DNA from: Saksenaea vasiformis B4078
Taxonomy: Eukaryota; Mucoromycota; Mucoromycetes; Mucorales; Saksenaeaceae
Direction of reading: 5' to 3'
Assembly: GCA_000697055.1 (NCBI GenBank)
Contig: JNDT01002282.1
Span: 161,262 to 225,261 of the forward strand
Length of the DNA stretch: 64,000 nt
Shown here: positions 11,501 through 23,166 of the stretch, piece by piece
How the letters are laid out: the number at the start of each line of letters is the position of its first letter
How positions within the stretch are numbered: position 1 is the first letter of the stretch
The notes under the pieces: model-generated
Seen by the model: the letters and a program-made list of their open reading frames with translations, nothing else
Told to the model about the DNA's origin: nothing
Database searches by the model: none
Translations under genes and position numbers: made by a program

Positions 11501-11749
11501 GCATCGGCTCTCAACGTTGTACACTGCTCCGCTAACGAGCGAAAACTCACCTAAGTCAAAGCATCATAAGTAGTGCAGTTGTTTGTAGCTTTCGACGCTC
11601 ACGCGCAGATACGAATATTCTTCCCGCAGAAAATTCTCCAACTTAAGCTGTCTGGTAACACGAAACTGTCTGTCGCCTTCGCGGGGAAGGATCGAGTGGC
11701 GATGTCGCGTTCTTCCCCTTTGTACAGGGAGCTCTTCGTTGTCAGACAT
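8547..11749 (-). CDS. Fanzor/TnpB-like RNA-guided nuclease homologue, 17 exons
   Basis: Seventeen exons join in one frame to 798 residues: 11603-11749, 11229-11550, 11102-11176, 10923-11045, 10768-10864, 10456-10720, 10265-10406, 10125-10220, 9921-10073, 9767-9866, 9559-9720, 9391-9508, 9199-9348, 9012-9142, 8852-8961, 8720-8802, 8547-8669. The C-terminal half has family marks in order: RuvC-I-like IIGLDPGIRSMYTAV near residue 473, a VIISHGDADLKPG segment near 625, VDEYNTSKICSSC at about 665-677 (first half of the zinc finger), and YWGRDVNASRN at about 759-769 (RuvC-III Asp). TnpB/Fanzor proteins are transposon-linked nucleases guided by an RNA made next to the gene. The long N-terminal half fits Fanzor1-type eukaryotic copies. 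The second Cys pair is weak: around 700-755 only single cysteines are seen, so exons 15-16 are the least certain. Other exon choices near there are possible. Confidence 0.78.
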
Positions 11750-12088
11750 AATGGAGCAACTAAAAAAATGAAAAGAGCAAGGAAACAAATTTTCTGGTAT
11801 TCAGACTTGTAAAAGCAGTGCTACCTATTTTGACAACAAAAGAGGAGGTTTGGAACTATTCAGAGTCTCGATTTGACATGTGCGATTTCGTATAAAGCTG
11901 CTCTCTATACTTTTTGCGGATGATCTGGCGACGAGCTTATGTTAAAACCTTTCTTCAAGTCCGGCGAGATATTCTGATATTAATGAGGAGTTGCACATGG
12001 TCATTGTGTCCAGGTTTCAGGTCTACACCACCGCAAGCAATGGGAACGGTAAAAATTTTCTCTAATATTATCGGTCTTTCTTATGGGG

Positions 12089-12162
12089 ATTACTGGAATG
12101 TCACAACTCCCAGTAATTTTGCGTAGTACGCAGTATTATCCAGTGATCATTACTGGATAATA
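12089..12162. repeat. Two adjacent imperfect palindromes with an ACTGG core
   Basis: ATTACTGG at 12089-12096 is mirrored by CCAGTAAT at 12110-12117. Next to it TATTATCCAGT at 12134-12144 is mirrored by ACTGGATAATA at 12152-12162. All four share the ACTGG core. They lie about 340 bp upstream of the Fanzor start and could be element termini or a protein-binding site. Confidence 0.55.
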
Positions 12163-12683
12163 TATGGAAATGCAGGTAAATAATAAGGTCATTTCCGTCA
12201 TGACGTTGAACAGACGAGTGATTTTAGTTTACGTTACCAAACGAAGCGGTTACTGCTATAGAATGATTTGCAGATGGTTACTGATGGATAGAAATTGAAA
12301 CAATGGGGATGCTCAGCAAGCGAAATTTGAAAAAAGGATTATATTATTAAAATGAGTGTTGTACTGTTTAAATGACTCATGGTGCTTGCGGGTAATAGAG
12401 GGATAGAGGAGTCTCGAGTTATCCTTATATGACTCTTTACTAGATCCGGATCATTATGCTTATCCTGCTTAACGCATTCTGCGTTCGCTCGCATCTCGGC
12501 AACAGTCGGATGAGATAAAATGTGTCTATAACCGTGTTCTAATAAAGTAACCACCTCCAGTACCTTTTGCCGTGTTCAGATGTATTGTTCTAATCACTAT
12601 GTAATAATGTAACTATGTCGGATATGACACCAGGATTGTTCCAGACTAAGTCCATAGCAGATGTGCAATTCAGGGATGATATG

Positions 12684-12779
12684 CATAGCTTTTATTGGAT
12701 GGTAAGGAGGGTACTCATAGTTTTTATTGGGCGGTAGGGACGATACTCATAGCTTTTGTTGGATAGCAAAAGTGATATT
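12684..12779. repeat. Tandem repeat, three 32-bp units
   Basis: Units start with CATAGCTTTTATTGGATGG, CATAGTTTTTATTGGGCGG and CATAGCTTTTGTTGGATAG at 12684, 12716 and 12748. Only a few bases differ between units. A minisatellite with no coding sense. Confidence 0.75.
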
Positions 12780-13080
12780 TATCATTTTATTCGCCTTCTT
12801 GCGGAAATGTCACCATCAGAAGGTAGGCTTTCTTTCTTAGATCTTTACACTCTGCATCAGAAAACAATGTGGGAACTACTGCATACTTACCGATAAAAGA
12901 CAAAATAAAAACATGAAAGGCAGAAAGAAAGAGAGAAGTGACAACAAATGGAATAAAAAGAAAATCCTTTAACACGTCACCTCCCTGATCTTTCATTATC
13001 ATACCTGCTGCCATACACAATACATACAAAAATCGCACATCCACGTTCCTTGTCAGATAAGCTACGTCACTAAATCGACT

Positions 13081-13700
13081 TTCTTAGGTACCATAGGCGT
13101 TACACAATCATGAACTATTGTAGACCGCAATTTTCCTTGCAAGCTATGACAGTATTCCCGTCTTATGTATTATAACAATTGCTCTCTCCAGGTATTAATT
13201 GAACTATTTTAGCAAAATTAAAGTATGGGATAAGGTTTAGGTAGCTTCTAAAGTGATCTGCTCTGCGCAACACCTACGGTCCTTAACAGCTCTGTCGCTA
13301 AAGTCTTAAACTACGTCATTTTTGAGGTGTGGGGTGCGCCAGTGGGATGCCTGTAGCCAAACTCCCTGATTACAGTGCTCTTAGGGACCATAGGTGTTAC
13401 GCAACCGTGCAGTACTCCAAAGCTCTTACGAGCAACAGCTGTATCTCCGTATCATAACAAGCGTTCTAGCCAGACGTTAACACAGAGTGACTTAGTAAAA
13501 CTAAGGTCTATGGTAGCTTCTAAGGTCACCTGCTCTGTACAACACTTTGACCCCTAAGAACTCTGATGCTATAAACACCGAGGGTTTCAACGCGATGGAC
13601 TGTGATAGTCAGATTTCTTAGGAGCCATAGCTTGCACAGCCACAAACCCCCACCGAGACTATCCTAAAACCCGCTGATTTCTGAGCCGAGAAATCCGGTA
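13081..13700. repeat. Degenerate tandem repeat of about 300 bp
   Basis: The segment starting CTTAGGTACCATAGGCGTT at about 13084 recurs as CTTAGGGACCATAGGTGTT at about 13380 and again, weaker, as CTTAGGAGCCATAGC near 13618. Inner blocks such as GGTAGCTTCTAA-GT-A-CTGCTCTG also repeat in order. This is an old tandem duplication of unknown origin. Confidence 0.6.
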
Positions 13701-13974
13701 TGGCTCCTAAGAAAGGCGTGACAATTAGAGCGAGAAAATGTATCGGCCCATTTGCTTTTGCAATGGGATGTGTCCTCAATGTACAAGCTTTCGGCGATTA
13801 TAGGATGCTCACAAAACAGGTATCTTTCAAAAAGCTCTTGCTACGACATCGCTGGACGTTGACTAGAGACAATGTTACTGTAAAAGCTGGTGCATAATGC
13901 ACAGTAAATGCTCTTTAGGTTCCATTTATTATGCAGTATTGTCATCATCTACTTGTCGCTATCCGTACCGTTTC

Positions 13975-16900
13975 TCATAACGCCTCCATTTTTTGTTTTT
14001 GAGCAATGCAAAGATGCAACATTGCAGACGTATGACCTTGGACCACCGCCTTTTGGTACCAATGAATTGCTGCATTGCAGTTAATTTCCACAGCGTGTCC
14101 ATCACGATACATATTCCCGAGTTGATATTGTGCTTCTGCATTGCCTTGCTCGCCAGCTTTTTCATACCATTTAAAAGCCTCGACATCGTCTTTAACAACA
14201 CCGTATCCATTCATGTACATATCTCCAAGCCTGACTTGCGCTATTGGAATACCTTCTGCAGCCGCTTGGTGGTATAATTCAAAGGCCTCTGTTGCATTTT
14301 CGCTCATAGCATGCCCACTAGAGATCATATCTCTCAGACGCTGCTGTGCGTTGGCATTTCCTTGTTCGGCCGCCTTTCTGTACCATTTAACAGCCTTGAA
14401 TTCATCTTTATCCACACCTCTCCCGTTCCTGTACATGTTTCCAACTTTGGTCTGCGCATAGGCGTTGCCCTGGTCAGCCGCTTTAACATACCATCCAAAA
14501 GCCACAACGTAATCTTGAGTTACACAGGCGCCACTCTTAAACATATCTCCAAGCAGGATTTGCAGGACCACATTTCCCTGATGAGCTAACTCTTCCCACT
14601 GCTTTAACATGCTGTCATGGTCTTTATCCACAGGTTTTCTCCCTCTGGATATGCTTTCAATTCGTCGTAGTGCCGTTTCATTCCCCTTGTCAGCTGCCAT
14701 TTTGTACCATTTGATTGCTTTGGAAAAACTTTGCCCAATACATTTTCCGTTTCTGTACATATCACCGATCCTGATTTGCATATACTGACTCCCACATTCG
14801 GCCGCTTTCTTGTACCATTGAGTGGCCGTGATATCATCTTGATCGACACCCGTTCCATCTCTGTACATGTCGCCGAGTTCAATATGCGCATGCTCGTTTC
14901 CCTGATCTGCCGCCTTTTTGTACCATTCGATGGCTTGGGACATGTCTTTTTCCGTACCATCTCCAGCACAACACATATCACCTAATTCCTTTTGTGCATA
15001 GCTGCTACCCTGCATGGCTGCCTTTTTGTACCATTGGAATGCTTTTATACTATCTTTTTCCACGTCTGCTCCGTATCGGTACATATCTCCTAGACGGATC
15101 GGCGCATCGCAATCGTTCTGTTCCGCTGCTTTTTCGTACCATTGAATCGCTTTGTCGATGTTTTGATCCACACGATCTCCATCTTTGTACATATCACCAA
15201 CTTTAATCTGCAGAGCTTGATTTCCATTAGAAGCTGCCTTTTCGTACCATTGGGTTGCTTTGTAGTAATCGGTTGCTACACCTTCTCCGACATAATAGAT
15301 ATCTCCAAGGGCAGTTTGCGCTTCCTGATTTCCCTGTTCGGCCGCCTTATTGTACCATTCAATGGCTTTGTCTATGTCTTGACCGTCGTAATCTTCATCC
15401 CAGTAGATCTCAGCAAGTTTAATTTGCGCTTCTTCATCCCCTTGATCGGCTGCTTTTCTGTACCACCCAATAGCTTCATCATAGTCTTGCTCTACACCAC
15501 TCCCGTCCCTATACATGTCACCGAGACTGTTTTGCGCATCGATATTGGCCCGAAGAGCAGCCTTTCTGTACCACTCGTATGCTTTGGCGTAGTTCATAGG
15601 CACATTTTCTCCGGAGTAGTACATATCGCCCAGCCGCGTTTGCGCCTCTTCGTTACCTTGATCAGCCGCTCTCATGTACCATTCCATAGCTTCACTGTCG
15701 TCCTTTTCGACACCTTGGCCCTGCGTATACATTTTTCCTAAGCTATATTGGGCTGCAGCCAAGTTCCCATTGGCTGCAAGCTTTAACCAGTTGAATGCCG
15801 CCGTATAATCCCGCGTGACACCGATGCCATCTCTGCACATGATTCCAAGTCTTTGCTGTGCATCGATATGATGCTGATGGGAGGCTTTTTCGAACCATTC
15901 GAAGGCTTTGATAGGATTTTGATCTACACATTGACCAGAGCTGTACATGCATCCAACCTGGTACTGAGCTTGGCTATGGTTGTGATTGGCTGCCTTCTGA
16001 AACCATTTGAAAGCTTCAACATTGCTTTTCACCACTCCCTCGCCGGATACATGCATCATCCCTAACTTGTACTGTGCATCGACAAGCTCTTGGTTGGCTG
16101 CTCTCTGAATCCATTGCGATGCTGCGTCATGGTCTTGGTATGTACCTCCACCGCTGTTGTACATAATACCAAGGTTGTACTGTGCTTGAGCATGATTCTT
16201 TTCGGCTGCTCTTGTGAACCAATAGAGAGCTGGCCTATAGTTTTTCTCTACACCTTCGCCATTGTAGTACATTACGCCAATGCTGTTTTCTGCATCCGCA
16301 TTATTTTGATTAGCTGCCTTTTGGAACCATTTCAATGCCCTGAAGTGGTCTTGCGATACACCGTTGCCATCTTTATACATACATCCCAGTTGATATTGAG
16401 CAGCACCGTTACCCTGATTTCCGGCTTTTAAAAACCACTGGTAGGCTTCGGAATAATCCTGTACGACCCCCTTTCCATTCATATACATTCCGCCAAGATT
16501 ATTCTGTGCGTTCGCGTCATTGTCATCGATAGCTTTTACTATCCACTCGCAAGCTTTCATGTGGTCCTGATCAACCCCAAATCCATTTGCATACATCATC
16601 CATAATCGATAGCGGCCGAACGGATCCATAGAAGGTGGGAGCATTTTGAACTTTTTTATCATTTGAACATTAGCGTGGCTTATGTGATCCACATGGTTGA
16701 CGCAAGTTTGCTCTGAAAAGTTCTTTTGGACTACATATTTGCACGTCCTCTCCACCATAGCTTTTAGCCGTTGTGGTAGTAAACAGTAAGCAGGGTTAAG
16801 CTGCTTGAGCTGAATGATCATCGGGTTTGCTTGAATCGATTCTATCCAACAGTTGACATTAGGTCGAGAGAAAGGCAAGGAGGAACGATCATAAGGATTA

Positions 16901-18107
16901 AAGAGAAGCGTTGGATCACCACCTGTCACGAAACAACGTGTTATATATTCCACATCTTTACAAACAAGAAAGTTGTATTTACCAAGGACGCTGTACTGTA
17001 GTCCTGAGCTTATAGCGTACTCAATAGCGCGCTTCAATCTATCCCCATTGTCATACGAATGTACACCAGATTCAGGAAAGCACATCTGTTCAAGCTCTAC
17101 ATTCGATTGGACTATAATCCTTCCACCTACAATGCATTGGTGAGGATAAATCTCCGTCTGCAGCATCAGCCCCTTACCGAGTACTATCTTGGAAGGGTAA
17201 AAGTAGCCATGCGATTTGAAGACCGTTTCTAGTTCTTTCGACCTCTGCTCGTCAGAACAGAACATGGCTACACGCTCGACACTGCTGCTAAACGAGGGTG
17301 TTGCCTGGATTCTTCCAGGAAGAAACTAGCGCAGTGCGTTATAGCGACAAGCGTCCTAGTTTGTAGCGTTGTTTCACTCACCTCGTAGCAGGGTGCGTAC
17401 AGCGCCAGACTCCGTGATTCGGTTGTGACGTTGTGCGCCGATTGCTGTTGTTCTTTGTATGGCTCAAGTTGAATGTGCATTGTTGGTCGAAAAGAAGAAT
17501 CGTGCATTGCATAAAGACATGCATAATTGCTTGCACCTACGCCATTCACCTGTTCTGCATATACTTCCGTTTTCCGGTGGACGCTTTTGAGGATTCCCTG
17601 TATCTCCTCTTCATCACAAGTCGATCGCTGTCCACAGCGCTCACTGCATATTTCGGCTACGGAGAAATGCGTTGGTTGCCCGTCGAGCCGGATTCCTTTG
17701 CCCCAATAATCAATTAATTCTTCCTCAATGCCCGCTCTTGGAGCACTGATAGATCGTAGTCCTCTCGAAACAATGCGCCAGGAGACATCATGGGTGTTTC
17801 TGTATCTACAGTATTGTGTAGCAGCAAGCAAAGATACACGGGCGGAGGAAAGCAACGGATTTATAACTCGCTGAGAAGTCATTTCCATGTCATATAGACG
17901 TTGGAGTGAAGCTATGCATAGGTACACAGATGTCATATGACCTGTGTCATCCATGATCTCACCCTGCAGAGCTATGTTGTCGCCTACACGAACATAACCT
18001 TCGGTTTCTCCAGATTTCTGGTCAATTAAGTCTCGCTGGATAGCTTGGTAATTTGATCTTTCTGAGCTATCGCAGGCTTGGCCGCAACGAACAACCTTCC
18101 TAATCAT
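13975..18107 (-). CDS. MACPF-like plus Sel1-repeat protein
   Basis: Two exons (17382-18107 and 13975-17304; GTGAGTG donor, TCCAG acceptor, phase 0) give 1351 residues. The N-terminal 470 or so contain a MACPF-like block: FKSHGYFYPSKIVLGKG, then VTGGDPTLLF and a segment ending near CLLPQRLKAMVERT. The remaining roughly 880 residues are about 24 Sel1-like repeats of 36 residues, each with A-x-x-x-LG-x-MY-x-x-G-x-G-V-x-x-D and A-x-x-WY-x-KAA. Sel1 repeats form an alpha solenoid for protein binding. MACPF folds can form pores or bind membranes (established knowledge), but function here is unknown and key membrane-spanning segments were not identified. The ATG lies only 52 bp after the stop of a gene with the same N-terminal domain, so the two are probably a tandem duplication. 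Confidence 0.72.
14000..16640 (-). repeat. Coding tandem array of 108-bp Sel1 units
   Basis: The large second exon carries about 24 consecutive 108-bp units, each encoding one 36-residue Sel1-like repeat. The units are diverged at the DNA level, so expansion looks old or under selection for variation. The regular period also creates long false open frames on the plus strand. Confidence 0.85.
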
Positions 18108-18159
18108 TTTTTCTTTTCATGTGAGCAACCAATTAACATGGTAGATAGTCTACTGGACG

Positions 18160-19849
18160 TTACCATTTTTGCAGTAGTCTTGGAGATAATGGAGCGGCAT
18201 TGACTATGAGGTACTGTTTTTGTCCATTTAGTTCTGTTCCTTCTTTTTTATGGGTCGTCGTCATGGACGGCGACAATGATAAAAACTTTTTAGGCCATAT
18301 CCCCGAAATATGCCCAAGCTCTGGGCACCTTAACTGCACATAAACCACATCACCATATTTTACAGGGCCATGACTATAACTCCCGGATGCTGCTGCAAAA
18401 CTGAAATTGGTTGGATGCACACGATCTTCGTACAAATCTTTGGTTATCTTCCCGGATTCCACGTAACACAATGCCTGCACTGCTATCCGATACATTAGCC
18501 ACTCGACGCAAAAGCTGACATTACTACCTTCTTCTTCTTTGTCTCCCCGCGTCAGAGTATGACCTTCTTTCAAGTATGGGTACTGACAAAGATAAGATTC
18601 ATGCTGGCTGTCTCTTAGCACATTTGGCACCAAGGTCAATGGATAGTTATGGTATACGTAATTATTCTCACTAAACACCCTCGCATATATCTCCTGCACT
18701 TGAAGGCTCAAGGCGTCATCCAGAATGCTGTACAAGGGCTTCATATCCTTCAACTGGATAAGTGCCGGTTTGCATTTAGTGGATAGCTTCCATCTTTCCA
18801 GCGTATCCACGAAAAAAGTCCCAATATCACCTCCTGTCAGTAGCGTGAGCAACTACAACAGACGTTGAACGCGAAATACCGATGGTGTTCCAGAATCTGG
18901 ATTCCTTTGCGGCCTTGATAATGTTCTCCTTCACGTCGCTGCTAGAACGCATCTCTTTCTGTTGTCCTTCCATGATGCTTTCATTATGGATTTCTGAACA
19001 AGGTTCCTTTTCACAAATAAGCATACCACCTAGATAAAGCAAAGACAGTTGAAAGTTTCGCGTTTTTGCAGACCTATCTAACCTATCAATGCCCTCGAAG
19101 GGTAATAGTAGCCAAATTGTCCAAATACACATTGTAATGCTTTGTACTTTTCTTTAAACGTCCCCTTCTCCAAAGCCTCTTGGATAGATCTTCTGAAATC
19201 GGTATCCGCGTGAACAGCTTCACAAGGTAGGCGCATCTATTTGATGCTTATTTAGCGTGGCTATTTTGCCAAGATTTCTTACTTCCGCCCAAGCAATATA
19301 AGAAACCAGACATGTCATTGTACACTCGTGGTTCTTCTTGTCATCTTTATGTGAATAGCAGCTGCTTGCAGCTGCGAAGTCATAGGCAAACGTGTCTGAG
19401 AAAAGGTCGTGGATGCTGGTGTCGAGAAGCAGATCATTGCCAAGACTGTCTCTTCTGACGGCTTTTGTATACGTATTTTCAACGTATGGCTTTTCTTGAG
19501 AGTATTCATGGATAAGTGTTCGAAGCTGCCTCTCTTGTTGTCCGATATTCAGTGCAAGACGCTTGGCAGGCGAACCATCGAAGTGGATGCCTCGGATGCA
19601 TCGGCGGGCAAATTCGGGCGTTAAAAATTGGCTGATCTTGTCAAGTCGTCAGAAAGACATCGATAAAAGTTTTATTTTCTTTACTACATTTGAAATGGAT
19701 GGTTGCTCCATACCGTAAAGTTTTACTGGGGAAAAAAAAGGCGATAATGACTTCGCCACACTTTGAACAGCTTCTAACATTCGGAATTTCGCCATTTGAA
19801 TATATACACCATGGGAAATTGGGATTCCGCAGGATTCAGGAGCATGCAA
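18160..19849 (-). CDS. MACPF-like domain protein
   Basis: Exons 19727-19849, 19283-19636, 19083-19236, 18880-19029 and 18160-18833 join in frame to about 484 residues; phases are consistent at each junction. The first exon is the least certain. A block FGQFGYYYPSRALIGGG, then NTIGGDIGTFFVDTLERW and a segment ending YSILDDALSLQVQEI, matches the MACPF-like region of the downstream Sel1 protein position by position. This identifies them as paralogues. There are no Sel1 repeats here. MACPF proteins act in membrane attack or membrane binding; in fungi many have unknown roles. No signal peptide is clear. The gene is divergent from the Tnp2 locus starting near 20009. Confidence 0.6.
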
Positions 19850-20008
19850 CCTGATTAAACTTGATCATTTAGAATGCTTAAGGATTCATCTGTGTTACTT
19901 CGGATCGTAAAGGATAGGAAAGGATTCAAGCTGGCATTTAATGATATAATCAAAATAAACTTCGGGTATCCGACTTCTTTCGTATCATCCATAAGTTTAC
20001 TCGCAGTT

Positions 20009-22948
20009 ATGAGCTTCTCCAACCAAAGAAAGTGCAGACGCGTTGAAACTATGTACTACTTGTGCAAAATTTGTAAAAACTATTTCCAAGCGACGCAGCA
20101 ATCAGAGGCAGAGTACAAAATCAGTTGCAATGCTAAGCGACTGGAGGAATCTCTCACGAGATTGTTGCTCGAAGATGAGTGTGCCCTCTTCGCAGTTTAA
20201 GCATCTCTTAACGACATGGTAGATGAGGTCTACGCGAACACTTGCTCGGGTGATGAGAACCCTACGGTATTCTACGAGAGAATTCTTCGGATTCCTTGCA
20301 AAGGTTAACGTTCTTATTGATTCTATATAGTCACCTATTTCGCCAGCGAATCCGATAGATAACGATCCGGATTATTATTATGAAGACGATATCTCCATCA
20401 ACTGTTGGCAAGCGGAGGATGATTTACCTGCCAACAATTTTCGCGTACAAGCAGACAATGTTGCCGATACTTTGCAGCTGGAAGATGATATGTCATTTTG
20501 CGAGCCAGACGACACTTTCCCTGTGGAGGAAACCGTTCAGGAACCAGACTTAACGGAACCGATTGCTAGAGAACCGCTTCATTTCTCGTTCAATTCAGCA
20601 GATCTTGACGAACCTGACTTGGCAGCAACTTTTAGCATGAAGCTGTTTGCGCTTGCAAAAGAGCATGGGGCCTCCAGAGCATACTATGAAAAACAAGTGG
20701 AACTGTTCAATACGTGGAACACTCTTCATGACAATCCCCCTTTCTTGTCGCACCACCTTGCTTCAAAGCAGTTCCTGAGCACGTTTCCCATTCAGATGAA
20801 ACTGTATCCTGTATACGTGAACGGTTGTCAGATGTTCAGCGGTGAAGACGAGGCAGATACGTGTCCCCATTGCAACGAAGCATTGTACGTCCAGGAGCAA
20901 GATGACCAATACAGCGACAATGGATCGCCACAAGATCAGTACATGTCACGAAAACGAAAGCCCCGTGCAGTAGTCAAGCAATTACCGCTACATTCTCAAT
21001 TGGGACTGATGTTAGCAAACGATAAGACACGCGAACTGCTTAAGTATCGCTCGCAGAGACAAACCAATTCTGAAGGTGTATACGAGGATGTTTTTGACGG
21101 TAAAATGTACAAGATGCTGAAAACAACCCACTTCTTGGACGAGTTGGATATTGATCTGGCACTGTACGCCGATGGTTTCACGCCTTCTAAGCGAACCAGC
21201 AATACAATGACGGTCGTTCACGTGGTGGCGCTTAACTTCCCTCCTAAGATCCTGTACCAAGAGAAGTACATGTTGCAGCTATGTATTATTCCAGGACCGA
21301 GATCTCCAAAAGATCTGTTAAGCTTCTTTCAGCCCCTCCTCCGCGAACTAGAACGTATGCAAACTTCAGGATTGCAGGTGAACTGCGGCGAAGTATCGTA
21401 TAGCTCGAAAGTTCATCTTATGCTTGCATCCGGGGATATTCCAGGGATCTCAAAATTGATGAACCATCGTGGACATACGTATGAATACGGATGCCGCATC
21501 TGTTGCATAAAAGGCAGTAGACAGGAGATTTCCGAGTCGAACGTTACAGGCGCAGATAGCGAGCGTGGTTCGACCTTGAAAACATTGCGAAGCGCTTGTT
21601 TCATACCAACGGGCAGTAAGCCCCATATCGATCGAAGAAGTCTCTTATAAATGGGGATGAAACGAAAGGAATAACCGAAGGTTCACTGTTTTCTGTTCTA
21701 TCTACTTCCACTGGTCCATTTTTCTTCGGTATGGATGAAATGCATCTAATCGGTCATGGCGTTGGAACAGGTTTGGAACTTGCTGTCAGGGAAGTATGGA
21801 AAAAAGCATGCGCTTTATCTGAAGACTGACGTGCGAGAAAAGATCGGAAGTAACATGAAGAAAGTTCGAAGACCGTCCCGACTATATTCCACAGTAATTG
21901 GAAAGATATTGAGAAGACTTCCGGCAGCTTTAAGGCAGTGGACTGGTTGGATTTTCTCCTCTACGTTGTGCCAACCATCGTTCAGGAGCATGTTACGGAC
22001 CGTGCAGCGAAAGACGCCGTATTGAGTTTAGTCGATGCCTGTTCCCTTGCAGAACGATGGGATCTAACAGACACATCTAACAGACACGGATTTACAAGCG
22101 ATCGATCGTGGAGTAAAGGCTGGCACAACTACCTATATGAGCAGTCGCGGGCCGGAAATATCAGTAGCAGCGTGTTTACCATCACGCAGCATTATCTGAC
22201 GCATATGACTGCCGTGATCGAACAGTTAGGTCCACTACGAGGTATCAGCACACGTCCGATGGAGAGAACCATAGGGATATACAAAAGTGGAATACGATCC
22301 CATGTCAAACCTAAAGAAAATGCTGCAAAGGTAATGTACATTCTGTCAGCATACCGATATTTTGAACATGTGTATGAGAACAACGCAGATCCAGTAGATC
22401 CTCCTCAGCAGCAGAAATCTAGCCAGGTTATCGTAGCAAACGCTGATGATCCCAATGCCCCAGAATTATGGGTCCCATTCAAGAGACGCGTACCAATCAG
22501 TACCATGAATAACAACAACTACAACCTCCTTCCACTCCTGCAGAGATTTTGGTCAATATATAGCGACGATGTGCAATCCATTGAGACACATATAACGACG
22601 GGATCACGTCTATGGAAGATGGATGGAGAGATAGTTGGGTGTGATCCAGACGATAACGATGATGGTAGCAGCGCCGGTGAAAACAGAGCGAACCACATGG
22701 TGCAGTTAGAACTCGATGTCGACTGCAACCGACAAAGCCGGAGTATCAGACGAGTTCCTCGTACTTACTTTGGGAAAGTGCTTTCGTTTTTCAAGCATTC
22801 GCACAATAATTTAACGGAGCTGCTCGCCTTAGTCTGCTTATACAAGATAGAGCTTACTTCACGAGGATTACCATACATCCAGCCATCAGCACAACGACAG
22901 ATGTGCGTAGTTCGTGCTGCAGACATAGTCTGCATGACGGGTGGATAA
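20009..22948 (+). pseudogene. Tnp2-family (CACTA-type) transposase, frameshifted
   Basis: The reading starts at MSFSNQRKCRR with an N-terminal cysteine cluster. The main body at 20472-21650 has the Tnp2 pattern: CPHCNEALYV, then YADGFTPSKR, LNFPPKILYQEKYM and IIPGPRSPKDLLSFFQPLL. After a GTAAGC donor near 21617, the text resumes with GMDEMHLIGHGVG. The remaining part at about 21760-22948 continues with AVDWLDFLLYVVPTIVQ and RGISTRPMERTIGI but needs at least two frame changes (near 21770 and 21865) that are too close for introns. I therefore call it recently inactivated. Tnp2 proteins are DDE-type cut-and-paste transposases. Terminal inverted repeats and target duplications were not found by eye. 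Confidence 0.65.
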
Positions 22949-23166
22949 GATCGGTATTCGGAAGGACCTACATCGTTTGGCCAAATATGCGTGCTTTGAA
23001 AGCAAAGCAAATAGGAAAGCTGAAAGATCTGGACAATTAGGACGGTATGATTAGTATCGCTCGTTACACAGTTATCATTAACGAGATTCATTATACTTAG
23101 ATGTTCCCACACACCTTTTTTTCTCTCTATCTTTTTTTTATTTATTTTCCGTCTTCGTAGTTGAAT

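Larger units (their letters stand above)
11750..13974. other. Repeat-rich spacer between Fanzor and SLR genes
   Basis: No convincing gene. It contains palindromes, a 32-bp tandem array and a roughly 300-bp degenerate tandem repeat, each listed separately. Small open frames at 12339-13044 and 13700-13897 show no domain. Confidence 0.5.

Noticed and set aside
15142..15741. 199-residue plus-strand frame with hydrophobic repeats
   Set aside because: It is the mirror of the 108-bp Sel1 units; periodic coding DNA gives open shadows on the other strand.
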